A DNA stretch of 64,000 nt from Chloroflexota bacterium. GTDB taxonomy: Bacteria > Chloroflexota > Dehalococcoidia > JABGRK01. The DNA lies in contig JABGRK010000010.1 of NCBI GenBank assembly GCA_018648325.1, positions 72,621 through 136,620 on the forward strand. Reading direction: 5' to 3'. Below the pieces are notes generated by a model. The model saw only the letters and a program-made list of their open reading frames with translations. It had not been told where the DNA came from and did no database searches. A program made the translations under genes and the position numbers. Each line of letters starts with the position of its first letter. The stretch's first letter is position 1. Below, one piece after another: positions 36,217-45,539 of this stretch.

Positions 36217-36693
36217 CTATTTTACATCACGCTTAATCGTATCAATAAGGGAAATAGTGTCCGAAAGAAGCCCTTTTACAATATCCAGGTTTATGAAAGT
36301 CTCCGTTCTGGTTATACTGGGAATTGCAGAGATTTCCTTCTCAATGAACTTTGATAGGGCATCTGTGGATTTTTCAATGATAAGGGCCATCAGGTCATAT
36401 CTACCAGAGATAAACGACAACCACTGTACGTTTGGTTTCGACTGAAGTATCTTGGCTACATGCCGCAACGCCGACATCTGCACATTGAGCCCCATAATAG
36501 CTATAACATTGAAGCCCAGCTTTTTGGGATCAGGCTGAGCCTGTATAGTCATTACCTTATCTTCCAACAAACGCTTGACGCGCTTCCTGATGGTACCTTC
36601 CACAACACCAAGACGCTTGGCGATATCTACATAACGTTCTCTGCCGTCTATTTCCAGCATCTGAATAATCGCAAGATCAAGCTCATCTAGCAT
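36217..36693 (-). CDS. Lrp/AsnC-family transcriptional regulator
   Basis: A 158-residue regulator with an N-terminal winged HTH (LDLAIIQMLEIDGRERYVDIAKRLGV...TIRKRVKRL) and a C-terminal RAM/ACT-like ligand domain (about 65-140). Members sense amino acids and control amino-acid metabolism. It lies beyond the aroF-like gene of the aromatic block, so it plausibly senses an aromatic or branched amino acid. AAAGGATG precedes the ATG. Confidence 0.9.
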   Translation of the reverse strand: MLDELDLAIIQMLEIDGRERYVDIAKRLGVVEGTIRKRVKRLLEDKVMTIQAQPDPKKLGFNVIAIMGLNVQMSALRHVAKILQSKPNVQWLSFISGRYDLMALIIEKSTDALSKFIEKEISAIPSITRTETFINLDIVKGLLSDTISLIDTIKRDVK

Positions 36694-37058
36694 TTTTTAC
36701 ATCCTTTAGTCTTATTCTCGCCATATAGCAAACAACAAAAATACTACGGCAGTAATAAATCACGATAAAAAGCAATCAATAGCGCAATCACAACTGCTCT
36801 TGTTAAAAAATACTACCTTCTGGCATCACTGTCAACCGTATTATTACGATAATCATGATACAAACGTCTGAAATATAATGATTAATACGAAAAGCGTGCT
36901 AACTACAAACTCATGACAGAGCTTGCCAGTGCTCTTGGTAATGTAACCTGCTCATGAGTAAGGGGCAGGAGAAAAAGGTCAACTCAAGCAGAAACACAGC
37001 GAAATAATGCACTCAAAGAATTGCAGAAATAAGTAGCTAAGATATCAAACTGGTTAAA
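36694..37058. other. Intergenic gap with nested inverted repeats
   Basis: A 365-base non-coding stretch. ACTCATGA (36909-36916) pairs with TCATGAGT (36952-36959), enclosing AGAGC (36918-36922) and GCTCT (36931-36935). This forms a possible two-stem hairpin. No T-tract follows on the plus strand. It may be a regulator site or a small structured RNA. The rest shows no gene. Confidence 0.35.
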
Positions 37059-38078
37059 CTATATGGTCCTGCCAACCGACTCAGCAATAGGCCTCAGTTC
37101 TTTCATCAGCTTTTCAAAGGCTACAGGCGTTAGCGATTGAGCCCCATCCACCAGCGCCTCCTTCGGATTGGGATGAACCTCAATAAGCAAACCATCAGCG
37201 CCAGCAGCAACCGCCGCTTTTGATATGGCCGGTACCAGCGAATAATGTCCGGCAGCATGACTGGGATCAACGATAACCGGCAAATGGCTTGCCTTTTTGA
37301 GAACCGGAATAGCGGCTATATCCAGAGAAAAACGCACACTGTCCTCAAATGTCCTGATGCCGCGCTCACACAAAATAACGTTTTTGTTGCCTTCGGCCAA
37401 CAGGTAATCTGCGGCAGTAAGCCACTCGGTGATGGTACAGGCAAAGCCTCTTTTAAGAATTATGGGACGATTGCCCTTACCGGCACTGGTAAGCAATGCA
37501 TAGTTTTGCATATTGCGTGAGCCTATTTGCAGTATATCGGCAGTCTCTGCAACAAGCGCAACATCGTGAGGGTCCACAACCTCGGTGGCAAAAGGCAATC
37601 CGCACTGCTCGCGTGCTTCTGCCAAAAGCTCCAATCCCGTTTTTGCCAAACCCTGGAAACTGAAAGGAGAAGTACGCGGCTTGAATGCTCCGCCCCGCAT
37701 AATGCTGGCACCACTGGCCTTAACCTGCCCGGCAATCTGAAGCATCTGCTCCCTGGTTTCAACAGCACAGGGACCCGCAATTACAATAATCTGGTTGCCG
37801 CCAATTTTTACGCCACCACAGGCAACAGTAGTATCCTTGGTTTTAAACTCGCGGGAAGCAAGCTTATAGGGCTTCATAATGCGCGTTACGCTTTCCACAG
37901 ACGGCAACACCTCAAAAACACCGGTCTGAGTCTGACCCGTATTGCTGCCCAGTACCGCGATAACCTTTTTATCGGTGCCCTCGTTAAGTTGAACGGTAAA
38001 TCCAAGCGATTTGGCGCGATCTACAACGGCCTTTACTTCATCAGGAGAGGCTCCTGTTACCATCTCTACTATCATCAC
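37059..38078 (-). CDS. aroF: 3-deoxy-7-phosphoheptulonate (DAHP) synthase
   Basis: A 339-residue type I-beta DAHP synthase, the first step of the shikimate pathway (PEP + erythrose-4-phosphate). It has an N-terminal ferredoxin-like domain (about 1-70), then the TIM barrel with IAGPCAVETREQ, RGGAFKPRTSPFSFQG, ILQIGSRNMQNY, LKRG and DPSHAAGH. Lying 150 bases downstream of an aminotransferase and the IorAB genes, it is probably part of an aromatic amino-acid block. Start GTG 38078 or ATG one codon later. Confidence 0.95.
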   Translation of the reverse strand: MMIVEMVTGASPDEVKAVVDRAKSLGFTVQLNEGTDKKVIAVLGSNTGQTQTGVFEVLPSVESVTRIMKPYKLASREFKTKDTTVACGGVKIGGNQIIVIAGPCAVETREQMLQIAGQVKASGASIMRGGAFKPRTSPFSFQGLAKTGLELLAEAREQCGLPFATEVVDPHDVALVAETADILQIGSRNMQNYALLTSAGKGNRPIILKRGFACTITEWLTAADYLLAEGNKNVILCERGIRTFEDSVRFSLDIAAIPVLKKASHLPVIVDPSHAAGHYSLVPAISKAAVAAGADGLLIEVHPNPKEALVDGAQSLTPVAFEKLMKELRPIAESVGRTI

Positions 38079-38155
38079 TTCTGCCCCACTTTACATAAAT
38101 GCAATACCTTTGCCCCACCGGCAATGACTTAAAAACAAACATAATCTACATTCGA

Positions 38156-38184
38156 AATATAATACTACCAGCGCAATCAGTCAA
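38156..38184 (-). promoter_or_regulatory. Sigma70-type promoter for DAHP synthase gene
   Basis: On the minus strand TTGACT (38184-38179), a 17-base spacer and TATATT (38161-38156). It predicts a leader of about 70 bases before the GTG. Confidence 0.6.
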
Positions 38185-38230
38185 GTTTGTTATGTAATGT
38201 AATACGTCAAATCAGCAAATCAAACAGACG

Positions 38231-39391
38231 TTATCCAATTATACCAAACTTTTTAGCAGCGCTTTCAAAGCCCTCAAGTGCGCCCTCAAGCGTCCTGTCA
38301 TCCACACAGTAGGCTATCCTAAAATACCCCGGCGCACCAAACGCTGTTCCCGGCCCAGTAATTACCTTGAATTGCTGCAACTGCTGCACGAAAGCGACAT
38401 CATCCTCAATCGGTGTTTTGGGAAACAGATAGAAAGCGCCCTGCGGCAAACTCAACTGATAGCCTAAATCAATTAAACTCTTATAAAGATAATCACGCTT
38501 TTTCTGATAAGCGTCTATATCTACAGTCACACTCTGTAAAAAACTGACCACCTGCTGCATCATGGCAGGCGCGTTTACATAACCCAATGCGCGCATACAA
38601 AAAACAAGCCCGTTTATAAGATCAGGCTTCTGGTCAATATCAGGGTGGACTGCCACATACCCTATTCTCTCGCCAGGCAGCGCCAGATCCTTGGAATGAG
38701 ACTCAATGATAATGGATCTTCTGTAATGGTGCAGCGGCGACGGATACTTCAGCCCGTCGTAGATAATCTTGCGATAGGCCTCATCACTAATAAGATATAT
38801 CTGCGTGCCGTATTGCTGTTCTTTTTTCTCCAGTAAAAGGCCAAGCTGGTCCCAAAACTCATCACTTAACACAACACCGGACGGATTATTGGGCGAGTTT
38901 GCCAGTACCACTTTGGTGTTATCGCTTATCGCCGCCTCGATGTCGTCTATCTTGGGCACAAATGTTTCATCTGTTGTCACAACTCTGAGCACCGCACCGT
39001 AGTTGGCTGCGTAATTTACGTATTCACCAAAATAGGGCGCAAAGATGATCATCTCATCGCCGGGATTAAGCAACGTTTTCATAGTAATATTCAGAGCTGC
39101 TGCCGCACCACCGGTCATAACAACATCGTTCGTGCTAAAGCTCAGATCGAAATCTACGGATAGCTGCGCCGCTACCGCCTCACGAGTTTCGGGGTAACCA
39201 GCGTTGGGCATATACCTGTGCAGACCGGTATCTGCGCTGGTAGCCAGCCTTAAAAGCTCTTTTCTGAACTGAGCGGGAGGTTCCATCTCAGGATTGCCCA
39301 ATGAAAGGTCGTAGACGTTTTTGGTTCCATACTTCTGTTTGAGCACTATGCTGCCCTCTATACCATGCCTTACGTTATCTGAGATTGTCAT
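38231..39391 (-). CDS. PLP-dependent aminotransferase, class I/II
   Basis: A 386-residue fold-type I aminotransferase. The PLP Lys lies in ESHSKDLALPGERIGY, the SPNNPSG loop is intact, and the conserved Arg lies in the C-terminal YFRIAYC segment. Start ATG 39391 follows AAGGA by eight bases; an in-frame TTG at 39418 lies inside iorB. It overlaps the end of iorB, so is co-transcribed. Paired with indolepyruvate oxidoreductase it likely interconverts aromatic amino acids and aryl-pyruvates. Confidence 0.92.
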   Translation of the reverse strand: MTISDNVRHGIEGSIVLKQKYGTKNVYDLSLGNPEMEPPAQFRKELLRLATSADTGLHRYMPNAGYPETREAVAAQLSVDFDLSFSTNDVVMTGGAAAALNITMKTLLNPGDEMIIFAPYFGEYVNYAANYGAVLRVVTTDETFVPKIDDIEAAISDNTKVVLANSPNNPSGVVLSDEFWDQLGLLLEKKEQQYGTQIYLISDEAYRKIIYDGLKYPSPLHHYRRSIIIESHSKDLALPGERIGYVAVHPDIDQKPDLINGLVFCMRALGYVNAPAMMQQVVSFLQSVTVDIDAYQKKRDYLYKSLIDLGYQLSLPQGAFYLFPKTPIEDDVAFVQQLQQFKVITGPGTAFGAPGYFRIAYCVDDRTLEGALEGFESAAKKFGIIG

Positions 39392-39974
39392 TTCTAATTT
39401 CCTTTTTCCCAACCTCAAAAGCCCTGTCGTTTATCTCCAAAATAGCCGCAGGAAGTCGCTGTGCCATGCTCTCCTTCCAAACCTGATCAGTTATGGGCAG
39501 GAAGTGCGAAATGGCTCCCAGCATCAACATATTCAGCGTTTTTACGTTACCCAGATCCGCTGCCATACTTGTCCCGCTAATAAGATATATCTTATCTGTT
39601 GCCCTCTTAATATCGGCGATAACCGTATCATCAGATGGATACGTTTCAACACCCAGATTAACCGAAAGAGGGGGCAAAACGTGATTATTAACTATGGCCA
39701 CGCCATCGGGTTTCAGGTAGTATGCCCAACGGGCGGCCTCCATCTTCTCAAAGGCCAGCAGGATATCCACATCCCCCTGTGCGATAAGAGGTGAGTTTAC
39801 TTTTGGTGCGATTTTCAGGTGACTGATAACGCTGCCGCCGCGCTGCGCCATCCCAAGAGTATCCGTCTTTTTAAAATCGTATCCGGCAGCAATTGCCACT
39901 TCACCAACGATATCGCTGGCCAGTATAACTCCCTGACCTCCAACCCCGGCTATTAGCAGATTAACCTTATCCAA
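39375..39974 (-). CDS. iorB: Indolepyruvate:ferredoxin oxidoreductase, beta subunit
   Basis: A 199-residue gamma-domain-type subunit of 2-oxoacid:ferredoxin oxidoreductases. It has GVGGQGVILASDI at the N-terminus, then the GMAQRGGSV and KMEAARWAY motifs. With the alpha subunit it oxidatively decarboxylates aryl-pyruvates to aryl-acetyl-CoA, or runs in reverse, using ferredoxin. Start TTG 39974 with AGAGGATAGG upstream. 27 bases separate it from iorA. Confidence 0.94.
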   Translation of the reverse strand: MDKVNLLIAGVGGQGVILASDIVGEVAIAAGYDFKKTDTLGMAQRGGSVISHLKIAPKVNSPLIAQGDVDILLAFEKMEAARWAYYLKPDGVAIVNNHVLPPLSVNLGVETYPSDDTVIADIKRATDKIYLISGTSMAADLGNVKTLNMLMLGAISHFLPITDQVWKESMAQRLPAAILEINDRAFEVGKKEIRNDNLR

Positions 39975-40001
39975 ACCTATCCTCTTTTACATAATAATGT
40001 T

Positions 40002-41783
40002 TTATTTAAGTTCGATTGCTCCGCGCGGGCAAACCTGCTCGCATATGGTGCAAATGTCTCCTGCGCACAGCGTAGCATCTATCCTGACCTTATCGCCATC
40101 CTTCTGAATTGCCGAACAACCCAGTAGCAGGCACATGCCGCAATCATTGCACTTTTCGGTCTCCACAGCCCGTGGGCCGGAACGCGCTTTTATGCGCACG
40201 GCGCAGTCGCCGCGTACGATGATAACCGACAGATGATCAGCATCCAGCGCCTTCTTTACGGTAGACTTGATCGTTTTTATGTCAAATGCATCCACAACCT
40301 CAAGATCGTTGACGCCGCTGCCACGAATCAGTTGCTCAAGTCCCACTTTTCTAGTCTGGTCTCCCTGCGCCGAAACGCCGGTACCAGGGTGATCCTGATG
40401 CCCGGTCATGGCGGTGGTCAGGTTATCCAGAATAACAAGCGTCATTTTAGAATCAAAATACACCGCTGAGAGCAGCCCGGATATGCCGGAATGGAAAAAG
40501 GTTGAATCGCCAATTACAGCAACCACCTTTTTATCAACATTGGCCCTTTCCATACCCAGCGCCGTGCCGATGCTGGCACCCATACAAACGTTTATATCCA
40601 TCGCAGAAAGCGGCGGATAAGTACCCAGCGTGTAGCAGCCAATGTCGCCGCAAATCACAAGGCCGGAATTATTTATGTCCGTGGTCTTTTTGGGCGCAGA
40701 ACGTTTGCCGATACTGCTTAAGATGGAAAACAGCCCCGTATGCGGACAGCCCGGACACAGCAGCGGAGGACGTTTTGGCAACCCTTCAGCCGGTTTATTG
40801 CTAACCACGATATTATCAATAAGGCCAGCTTTTGCAGCGTTTTGTGCAATTACGTCTGGTGAGTACTCACCTATGGTCGGGAAAATATCCTTGCCTTGAA
40901 GTTCGATTCCCATCAGCCTTATGTTTTCTTCCAGGAACGGGTCAAGCTCCTCAACAACAATCAGCTTATCGACGCCGTCAGCAAAATCGCTGATCAGCTT
41001 TTTGGGCAGAGGATAAACCATACCCAGTTTTAAAAACGATGCATCGGGGAACACTTCTTTGGCATACTGATATGCAACGCCACTACTGATAATACCAACA
41101 TCTTTGCTTCCCAAGGTGATTTGGTTTAATTCAAACGTCTCGGCATGCTCTTCAAGCCCCGCAACACGGGCATATTGATCGGGCCGCCTGGCTCGTGCAT
41201 ATCCGGGCAGCAGCACGTATTTGGAAACGTTGTACGTAAAATCACGATTATGCTCGGTGCGAACCTTGTTCACGTTTACCACAGACTTGGAGTGAGATAT
41301 GCGCGTTGTGGTGCGCACTATCACAGGGGTATCAAACGTCTCACTCAAATCAAAGGCGTACTCGATGAAATCATACGCTTCCTGACTGTCGCTGGGCTCA
41401 AGCACGGGAATCTTGGCAAACCTGGCGTAGTTGCGCGTATCCTGCTCGCTCTGGGAACTATGCATACCCGGATCATCAGCAACAATCATCACAAGTCCGG
41501 CGTTTATCCCGGTTATGGATGATGACATAAATGGATCGCTGGCCACGTTCAATCCAACGTGCTTCATGACCACCAGCGATCGCACGCCGGCATACGATGC
41601 CCCCAACCCGACCTCCATGGCAACGCGCTCATCGGATGCCCAGTCAGTGCGTATGTCCTTGTGTTCAGATAGCACTTCCAGTATCTCGGTGCTGGGTGTT
41701 CCGGGATAGGCCGAGGCCACCATCACACCGGCGTGATAGGCACCCAGGGCCAGGGCTTCATTTCCTGCAAGCAGCTCTAACAT
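40002..41783 (-). CDS. iorA: Indolepyruvate:ferredoxin oxidoreductase, alpha subunit
   Basis: A 593-residue TPP-dependent subunit. N-terminal PYR domain (YPGTPSTEILE), central region with CPGCPHTGLF, TPP-binding GDIGCYTLG...DSTFFHSG...NLTTAMTGHQ, and C-terminal ferredoxin-like clusters CNDCGMCLLLGC and CTICEQVCP. It is an oxygen-sensitive enzyme used by anaerobes in aromatic amino-acid metabolism. GGGAG lies five bases before the ATG and an extended -10 lies at 41822-41830. First gene of a four-gene minus-strand unit. Confidence 0.96.
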   Translation of the reverse strand: MLELLAGNEALALGAYHAGVMVASAYPGTPSTEILEVLSEHKDIRTDWASDERVAMEVGLGASYAGVRSLVVMKHVGLNVASDPFMSSSITGINAGLVMIVADDPGMHSSQSEQDTRNYARFAKIPVLEPSDSQEAYDFIEYAFDLSETFDTPVIVRTTTRISHSKSVVNVNKVRTEHNRDFTYNVSKYVLLPGYARARRPDQYARVAGLEEHAETFELNQITLGSKDVGIISSGVAYQYAKEVFPDASFLKLGMVYPLPKKLISDFADGVDKLIVVEELDPFLEENIRLMGIELQGKDIFPTIGEYSPDVIAQNAAKAGLIDNIVVSNKPAEGLPKRPPLLCPGCPHTGLFSILSSIGKRSAPKKTTDINNSGLVICGDIGCYTLGTYPPLSAMDINVCMGASIGTALGMERANVDKKVVAVIGDSTFFHSGISGLLSAVYFDSKMTLVILDNLTTAMTGHQDHPGTGVSAQGDQTRKVGLEQLIRGSGVNDLEVVDAFDIKTIKSTVKKALDADHLSVIIVRGDCAVRIKARSGPRAVETEKCNDCGMCLLLGCSAIQKDGDKVRIDATLCAGDICTICEQVCPRGAIELK

Positions 41784-41821
41784 TCATACTCCCGCTTCTA
41801 ATAAGACTATCAATCAGATTC

Positions 41822-41830
41822 ATTATAACA
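41822..41830 (-). promoter_or_regulatory. Extended -10 promoter for iorA
   Basis: On the minus strand TGTTATAAT (41830-41822), a perfect extended -10, about 39 bases before the ATG of iorA. Confidence 0.55.
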
Positions 41831-41884
41831 AATATTCCAGATGGAAAACAGACGACCAAAACGCGAGCAAAAACCAAGGCCGTA

Positions 41885-41913
41885 TTGATGTAGGTATATC
41901 TGTGTACTATAAT
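41885..41913 (+). promoter_or_regulatory. Promoter for GNAT/acyl-CoA synthetase genes
   Basis: TTGATG (41885-41890), a 17-base spacer and perfect TATAAT (41908-41913). It lies 27 bases before the GNAT ATG, and diverges from the iorA promoter. Confidence 0.65.
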
Positions 41914-41940
41914 TGCTTTGTTCGCTTTAAAGAGGTAGAT

Positions 41941-42417
41941 ATGTTCAGCGTCAGGCAATATCAAGAATCAGACCACGATGCGGTTTGGAACCTGCACAAT
42001 CTGGCACTGCATGCTGTAAAAGCCCATGTGGGAAACGGCCCGTGGGATGACGATTTGCATAATATCGATACTATTTACGCCAAAAACAAAGGCGTATTTT
42101 TAGTCCTGATCCAGAATGACACTATCTTTGCCATGGGGGCACTTAAAAAATTATCAGACTCAGAAGCCCAAATAACGCGCATGAGAGTACACCCCAATCA
42201 TCAAAAAAGGGGACTGGGCCAGATAATACTCACTGCGCTTGAGGGAAAAGCACGCGAACTGGGATATCAAATGCTGCGTCTGGATACAACCACTAAACAA
42301 ATTGCGGCGCAGGCTCTTTACAAGAAAAACGGTTACGTATTAACCGGACACAAGGAACTGTGGTCCTTTGAGGTAATTTCGTACCAGAAAACCATAACCC
42401 AGGCAGACATATGCTAA
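41941..42417 (+). CDS. GNAT-family N-acetyltransferase
   Basis: A 158-residue acetyltransferase. Motif A is clear (MRVHPNHQKRGLGQIILTALE near residue 80), and the C-terminal YKKNGYVLTGHKE is typical. The start is ATG 41941 with AGAGGT just before it; upstream in-frame codons lie inside the promoter. Nineteen bases separate it from the acyl-CoA synthetase gene. Substrate unknown. Confidence 0.9.
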   Translation: MFSVRQYQESDHDAVWNLHNLALHAVKAHVGNGPWDDDLHNIDTIYAKNKGVFLVLIQNDTIFAMGALKKLSDSEAQITRMRVHPNHQKRGLGQIILTALEGKARELGYQMLRLDTTTKQIAAQALYKKNGYVLTGHKELWSFEVISYQKTITQADIC

Positions 42418-42436
42418 AGAGGTGTAAAATTATAGC

Positions 42437-43978
42437 ATGACCATAGTAGACATGCTCAAAAACAATGCGGACAAGTATCCCGATGATACTGCACTCATCG
42501 AGCTAAAACCCAGCAAGGATATCAGGTTGGAAATAAGCTGGAGCGAGTTCGACGAACGATCGAATCGTGTAGCTAACGCCCTTGCCTCCAGAGGCATAAA
42601 AAAGGGCGACAAGGTCATCCATCTCATGCGCAACTGTATAGACTGGCTTGTGGCCTACTTCGGCATCATCAAAACCGGTGCATGGGCAGTCCCTCTCAAC
42701 TACAGGTTTACCAGTACGGATATCAAATATTGCGCATACATCGCCGAGGCACAGGCGATGATACTCCAGGAGGAGTTTATCGACCGGATTGAACAAATAA
42801 AGCCGGAACTTACCACCATTAAGCATTACATTGGATTGGGAAGCGACCTGCCGGATTACATGGAAGATTTTAAAACGGTGGTTGCAGACTCAAAAGCCGA
42901 TGCCGTTGAAGTAGATATTGCTGAAAGTGACTCCTGCGGACTGTACTTTACCTCCGGCACAACAGGCGATCCCAAGCCGATCCTGCTGACACACAAAAAC
43001 ATGGAGCACGCCGCAGTAACCGAGCAGATGCACCATAAGCAGACGCGTGAGGATAACTTTATACTGCTGCCACCGCTGTATCACACCGGGGCCAAGATGC
43101 ACTGGTTCGGAAACCTGCTTTCGGGAAGCCGGGCAACACTGCTGACCGAAATAAGCCCCAGATATATCTTCGAAGCTGTGCACAAGGAGCGCGGCACCAT
43201 CGTGTGGCTGCTGGTGCCATGGGCACACGATATCGTAGTAGCAATCGAAAGAGGCGATCTGAATATAGCAGATTACGACTTAAGTAGCTGGCGCCTGATG
43301 CACATCGGTGCCCAGCAGGTCCCCACAAGCCTGGTTATGCAATGGAAAGAGCTTTTCCCGGACATGCAGTACGATGAAAACTACGGGCTTTCCGAAAGCA
43401 CCGGCCCGGGAGTGGTTCACCTTGGAATGGAAAACGTGGACAAGGTGGGAGCAACCGGCAAACCCGGATACAAGTGGGAAGCGCGCATTGTTGATGAACA
43501 TGACAATGACGTCCCCACCGGCCAGACGGGAGAGCTGATCGTAAAAGGCCCCGGCGTACTGCAGGAGTATTACAAAAATCCACAGAAAACGGCTGAGACT
43601 ATTAAAGGCGGATGGCTGCACACCGGTGATATAGCCAAAATGGATGAGGACGGCTTTATCTACATCGTTGATCGCAAAAAGGACATCATCAACAGTGGCG
43701 GCGAAAACATCTTCCCGGCCGAAATTGAGGAACTGCTGGAAAGCCATCCCAAGATCTACGACGTAGCCGTGATCGGCATTCCCGACGATAGACTCGGCGA
43801 AATAGTGGCGGCGGTTATAGATCCCAAGCCGGATCAGACACTTACCGAAGACGAGATAGACCTGTTTTGTGAATCCCTGCCCAGATACAAAAGACCACGG
43901 CGCGTGATTTTCGACAAGGTACCGCGCAATCCTACAGGTAAGCTGGAAAAACCTCAACTCAGACAAAAGTATTCGTAA
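42437..43978 (+). CDS. AMP-forming acyl-CoA synthetase
   Basis: A 513-residue member of the ANL adenylate-forming superfamily. LYFTSGTTGDPKPILLTHKN is the P-loop-like motif near residue 170, YGLSESTG near 315, HTGDIAKMDEDGFIYIVDRKKD near 400, and the late catalytic Lys lies in NPTGKLEK. Activates a carboxylic acid, most likely a medium or long-chain fatty acid or an aryl acid, to its CoA thioester. An aryl-acid substrate would connect it with the divergent IorAB products; that link is inference. Confidence 0.93.
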   Translation: MTIVDMLKNNADKYPDDTALIELKPSKDIRLEISWSEFDERSNRVANALASRGIKKGDKVIHLMRNCIDWLVAYFGIIKTGAWAVPLNYRFTSTDIKYCAYIAEAQAMILQEEFIDRIEQIKPELTTIKHYIGLGSDLPDYMEDFKTVVADSKADAVEVDIAESDSCGLYFTSGTTGDPKPILLTHKNMEHAAVTEQMHHKQTREDNFILLPPLYHTGAKMHWFGNLLSGSRATLLTEISPRYIFEAVHKERGTIVWLLVPWAHDIVVAIERGDLNIADYDLSSWRLMHIGAQQVPTSLVMQWKELFPDMQYDENYGLSESTGPGVVHLGMENVDKVGATGKPGYKWEARIVDEHDNDVPTGQTGELIVKGPGVLQEYYKNPQKTAETIKGGWLHTGDIAKMDEDGFIYIVDRKKDIINSGGENIFPAEIEELLESHPKIYDVAVIGIPDDRLGEIVAAVIDPKPDQTLTEDEIDLFCESLPRYKRPRRVIFDKVPRNPTGKLEKPQLRQKYS

Positions 43979-44065
43979 GGGGATGTAACAAACACGCCCC
44001 TTTCATCGTTAACATAATTAAGAGAGACAAAAAGTCCGAACTTAAAACAAAAATGAGAAGCAGCG

Positions 44066-44801
44066 ATGAAACAACCACTCAAACGCATAACTTTGGCAAT
44101 ACTTACGGCAACGCTGATAATCAGCCTGCTGTCAAACGCATGCCTTTTAGAGCAAGCTTCCATATACACCGTCACCCCCCCCCAATGAGGAAAACAACTA
44201 CCATGTCCAGTGTGAGTGGAACTACAAAGACAGAAGATGGGCATACGAGGTCGAAATACCGGTAACGCTTTATGAACACCTAAAAGGCACAGAAAGAAGC
44301 GCAAATTACGACGATTATGCGGTTAATGATCTGGATGACGACTGGTTGCAGGAAACAGCGACCACTTTCAAAACGCAGGCCGAGCAGGCAGGATGGGGAT
44401 TTCTCGATACGGTCGACTTCGTTATGTCGTTCGTACAAAATATACCGTACACCGTCGATCCTGAAACTACAAGCTATGACGAATATCCGCGCTATCCCAT
44501 AGAGACCATGATAGACGAAGGAGGTGACTGTGAAGACACAGTGGTGCTTCTTATCACTATCCTCAAGGAGATGGGATACGACGTAGCGCTGTTACTATTT
44601 GCTTCAGATCAGCATATGGCCGCCGGAGTTCACATAACGCAGGAATTCGTTGACGGCTGGACTGAAAGCTACTCACTGAGATATTACAAAGGACTAAACG
44701 GCAAAAACTACGCCTATTGTGACACAACCGGCTTGGGCTACAGACCGGGTGAGCAACCGGAAAAAATAAAGGGCAGCGCAAATATACTGCCTATTGAGTA
44801 G
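44066..44801 (+). pseudogene. Transglutaminase-like lipoprotein gene, frame broken by C9 tract
   Basis: ATG 44066 begins a lipoprotein-like signal peptide (ISLLSNAC lipobox, somewhat atypical). At a run of nine C (44175-44183) the frame shifts: with eight C the signal would read straight into the downstream frame, which stays open to 44801. That frame holds a transglutaminase-like cysteine-protease fold with Cys in EGGDCEDTVVLL, His in ASDQHMAAGV and Asp in YCDTTG. So the gene is off in this sequence, either by phase variation, decay or a sequencing error. A downstream start at 44346 would give only the catalytic part. Confidence 0.8.
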
Positions 44802-44840
44802 CAGACAATGAAATATCTGCGCAACTGATTAACCACAAAC

Positions 44841-45413
44841 TCATCCGTTTTCCTGCGGTTCTTTCGAAGCCAGCGCCCGTTTCTTTTTCTTCGATATGCG
44901 CCAGCGCCACAGGACAAAAAGCGCAACAAAACCAAATACTGCCCCTGTAACGCGCCAGGTTACAAAATCACCCAAGGCAATTGAAAGACCCCACGCTAGT
45001 AAAAATACTATAGAACCGGCAATAAGCACACCAATAACCGCTGCTGCAAATGCTTTCTTCCAATCCATACCCACCAGCCATGCAAGCAACGTGCCGGAAT
45101 ATACGCCCGATCCGGGCAGTGGTATTCCTATAAAAATGCCCAGACCTATAAATCCATATTTTTTAATATAGGGTTCGCCCTTTTCCCTAATTCTTATTGT
45201 AGTTCTTTCATAGAACTTCCAACGTATAAGATATTTATGCGCGAATTTCAGTCCAAAATATATGGGGAAGAACAGCAGGATATTTACTATAACAGCTATA
45301 GCAAAAACGGTTACCGGATTAAGGTCGTTATCAAGGATACCAATAGGAATGGAGGCCCTCAATTCTATCCAGGGCACCAGTGTAATCAATGCTATCTTCA
45401 AATAATCGACCAT
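44841..45413 (-). CDS. Small multi-drug export protein family (COG2426-like)
   Basis: A 190-residue membrane protein with about five helices. PWIELRASIPIGIL near the N-terminus and GIPLPGSGVYSGTLLAWL around residue 98-115 match the family (PF06695-like), followed by a basic tail. Despite the family name, its transport function is weakly supported. It is transcribed convergently to the transglutaminase-like gene. Confidence 0.82.
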   Translation of the reverse strand: MVDYLKIALITLVPWIELRASIPIGILDNDLNPVTVFAIAVIVNILLFFPIYFGLKFAHKYLIRWKFYERTTIRIREKGEPYIKKYGFIGLGIFIGIPLPGSGVYSGTLLAWLVGMDWKKAFAAAVIGVLIAGSIVFLLAWGLSIALGDFVTWRVTGAVFGFVALFVLWRWRISKKKKRALASKEPQENG

Positions 45414-45462
45414 ATATGCAATTCCTTATTCAAAATAAAAACCGCTGTACGCTTGCTTGAAA

Positions 45463-45515
45463 TTCTACACACTAACTTTGCCAAAGTCTACCTTGCCTGT
45501 GGTGATATAATGCGA
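45463..45515 (+). promoter_or_regulatory. Promoter/operator module, copy A
   Basis: A 53-base element repeated at 45873-45925 with 46 of 53 bases identical. It contains ACTTTGCCAAAGT (45475-45487, a 6-1-6 inverted repeat over the -35 position) and an extended -10 TGATATAAT (TATAAT 45506-45511). It lies just upstream of the 88-residue membrane protein. Confidence 0.65.
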
Positions 45516-45539
45516 GCAAGATAGTGAAGGAGAGTGAGT

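Noticed and set aside
43979-44010. AAGGGG/CCCCTT hairpin after the acyl-CoA synthetase gene as a terminator.
   Set aside because: The loop is long and the T-tract is only three bases, too weak to call.
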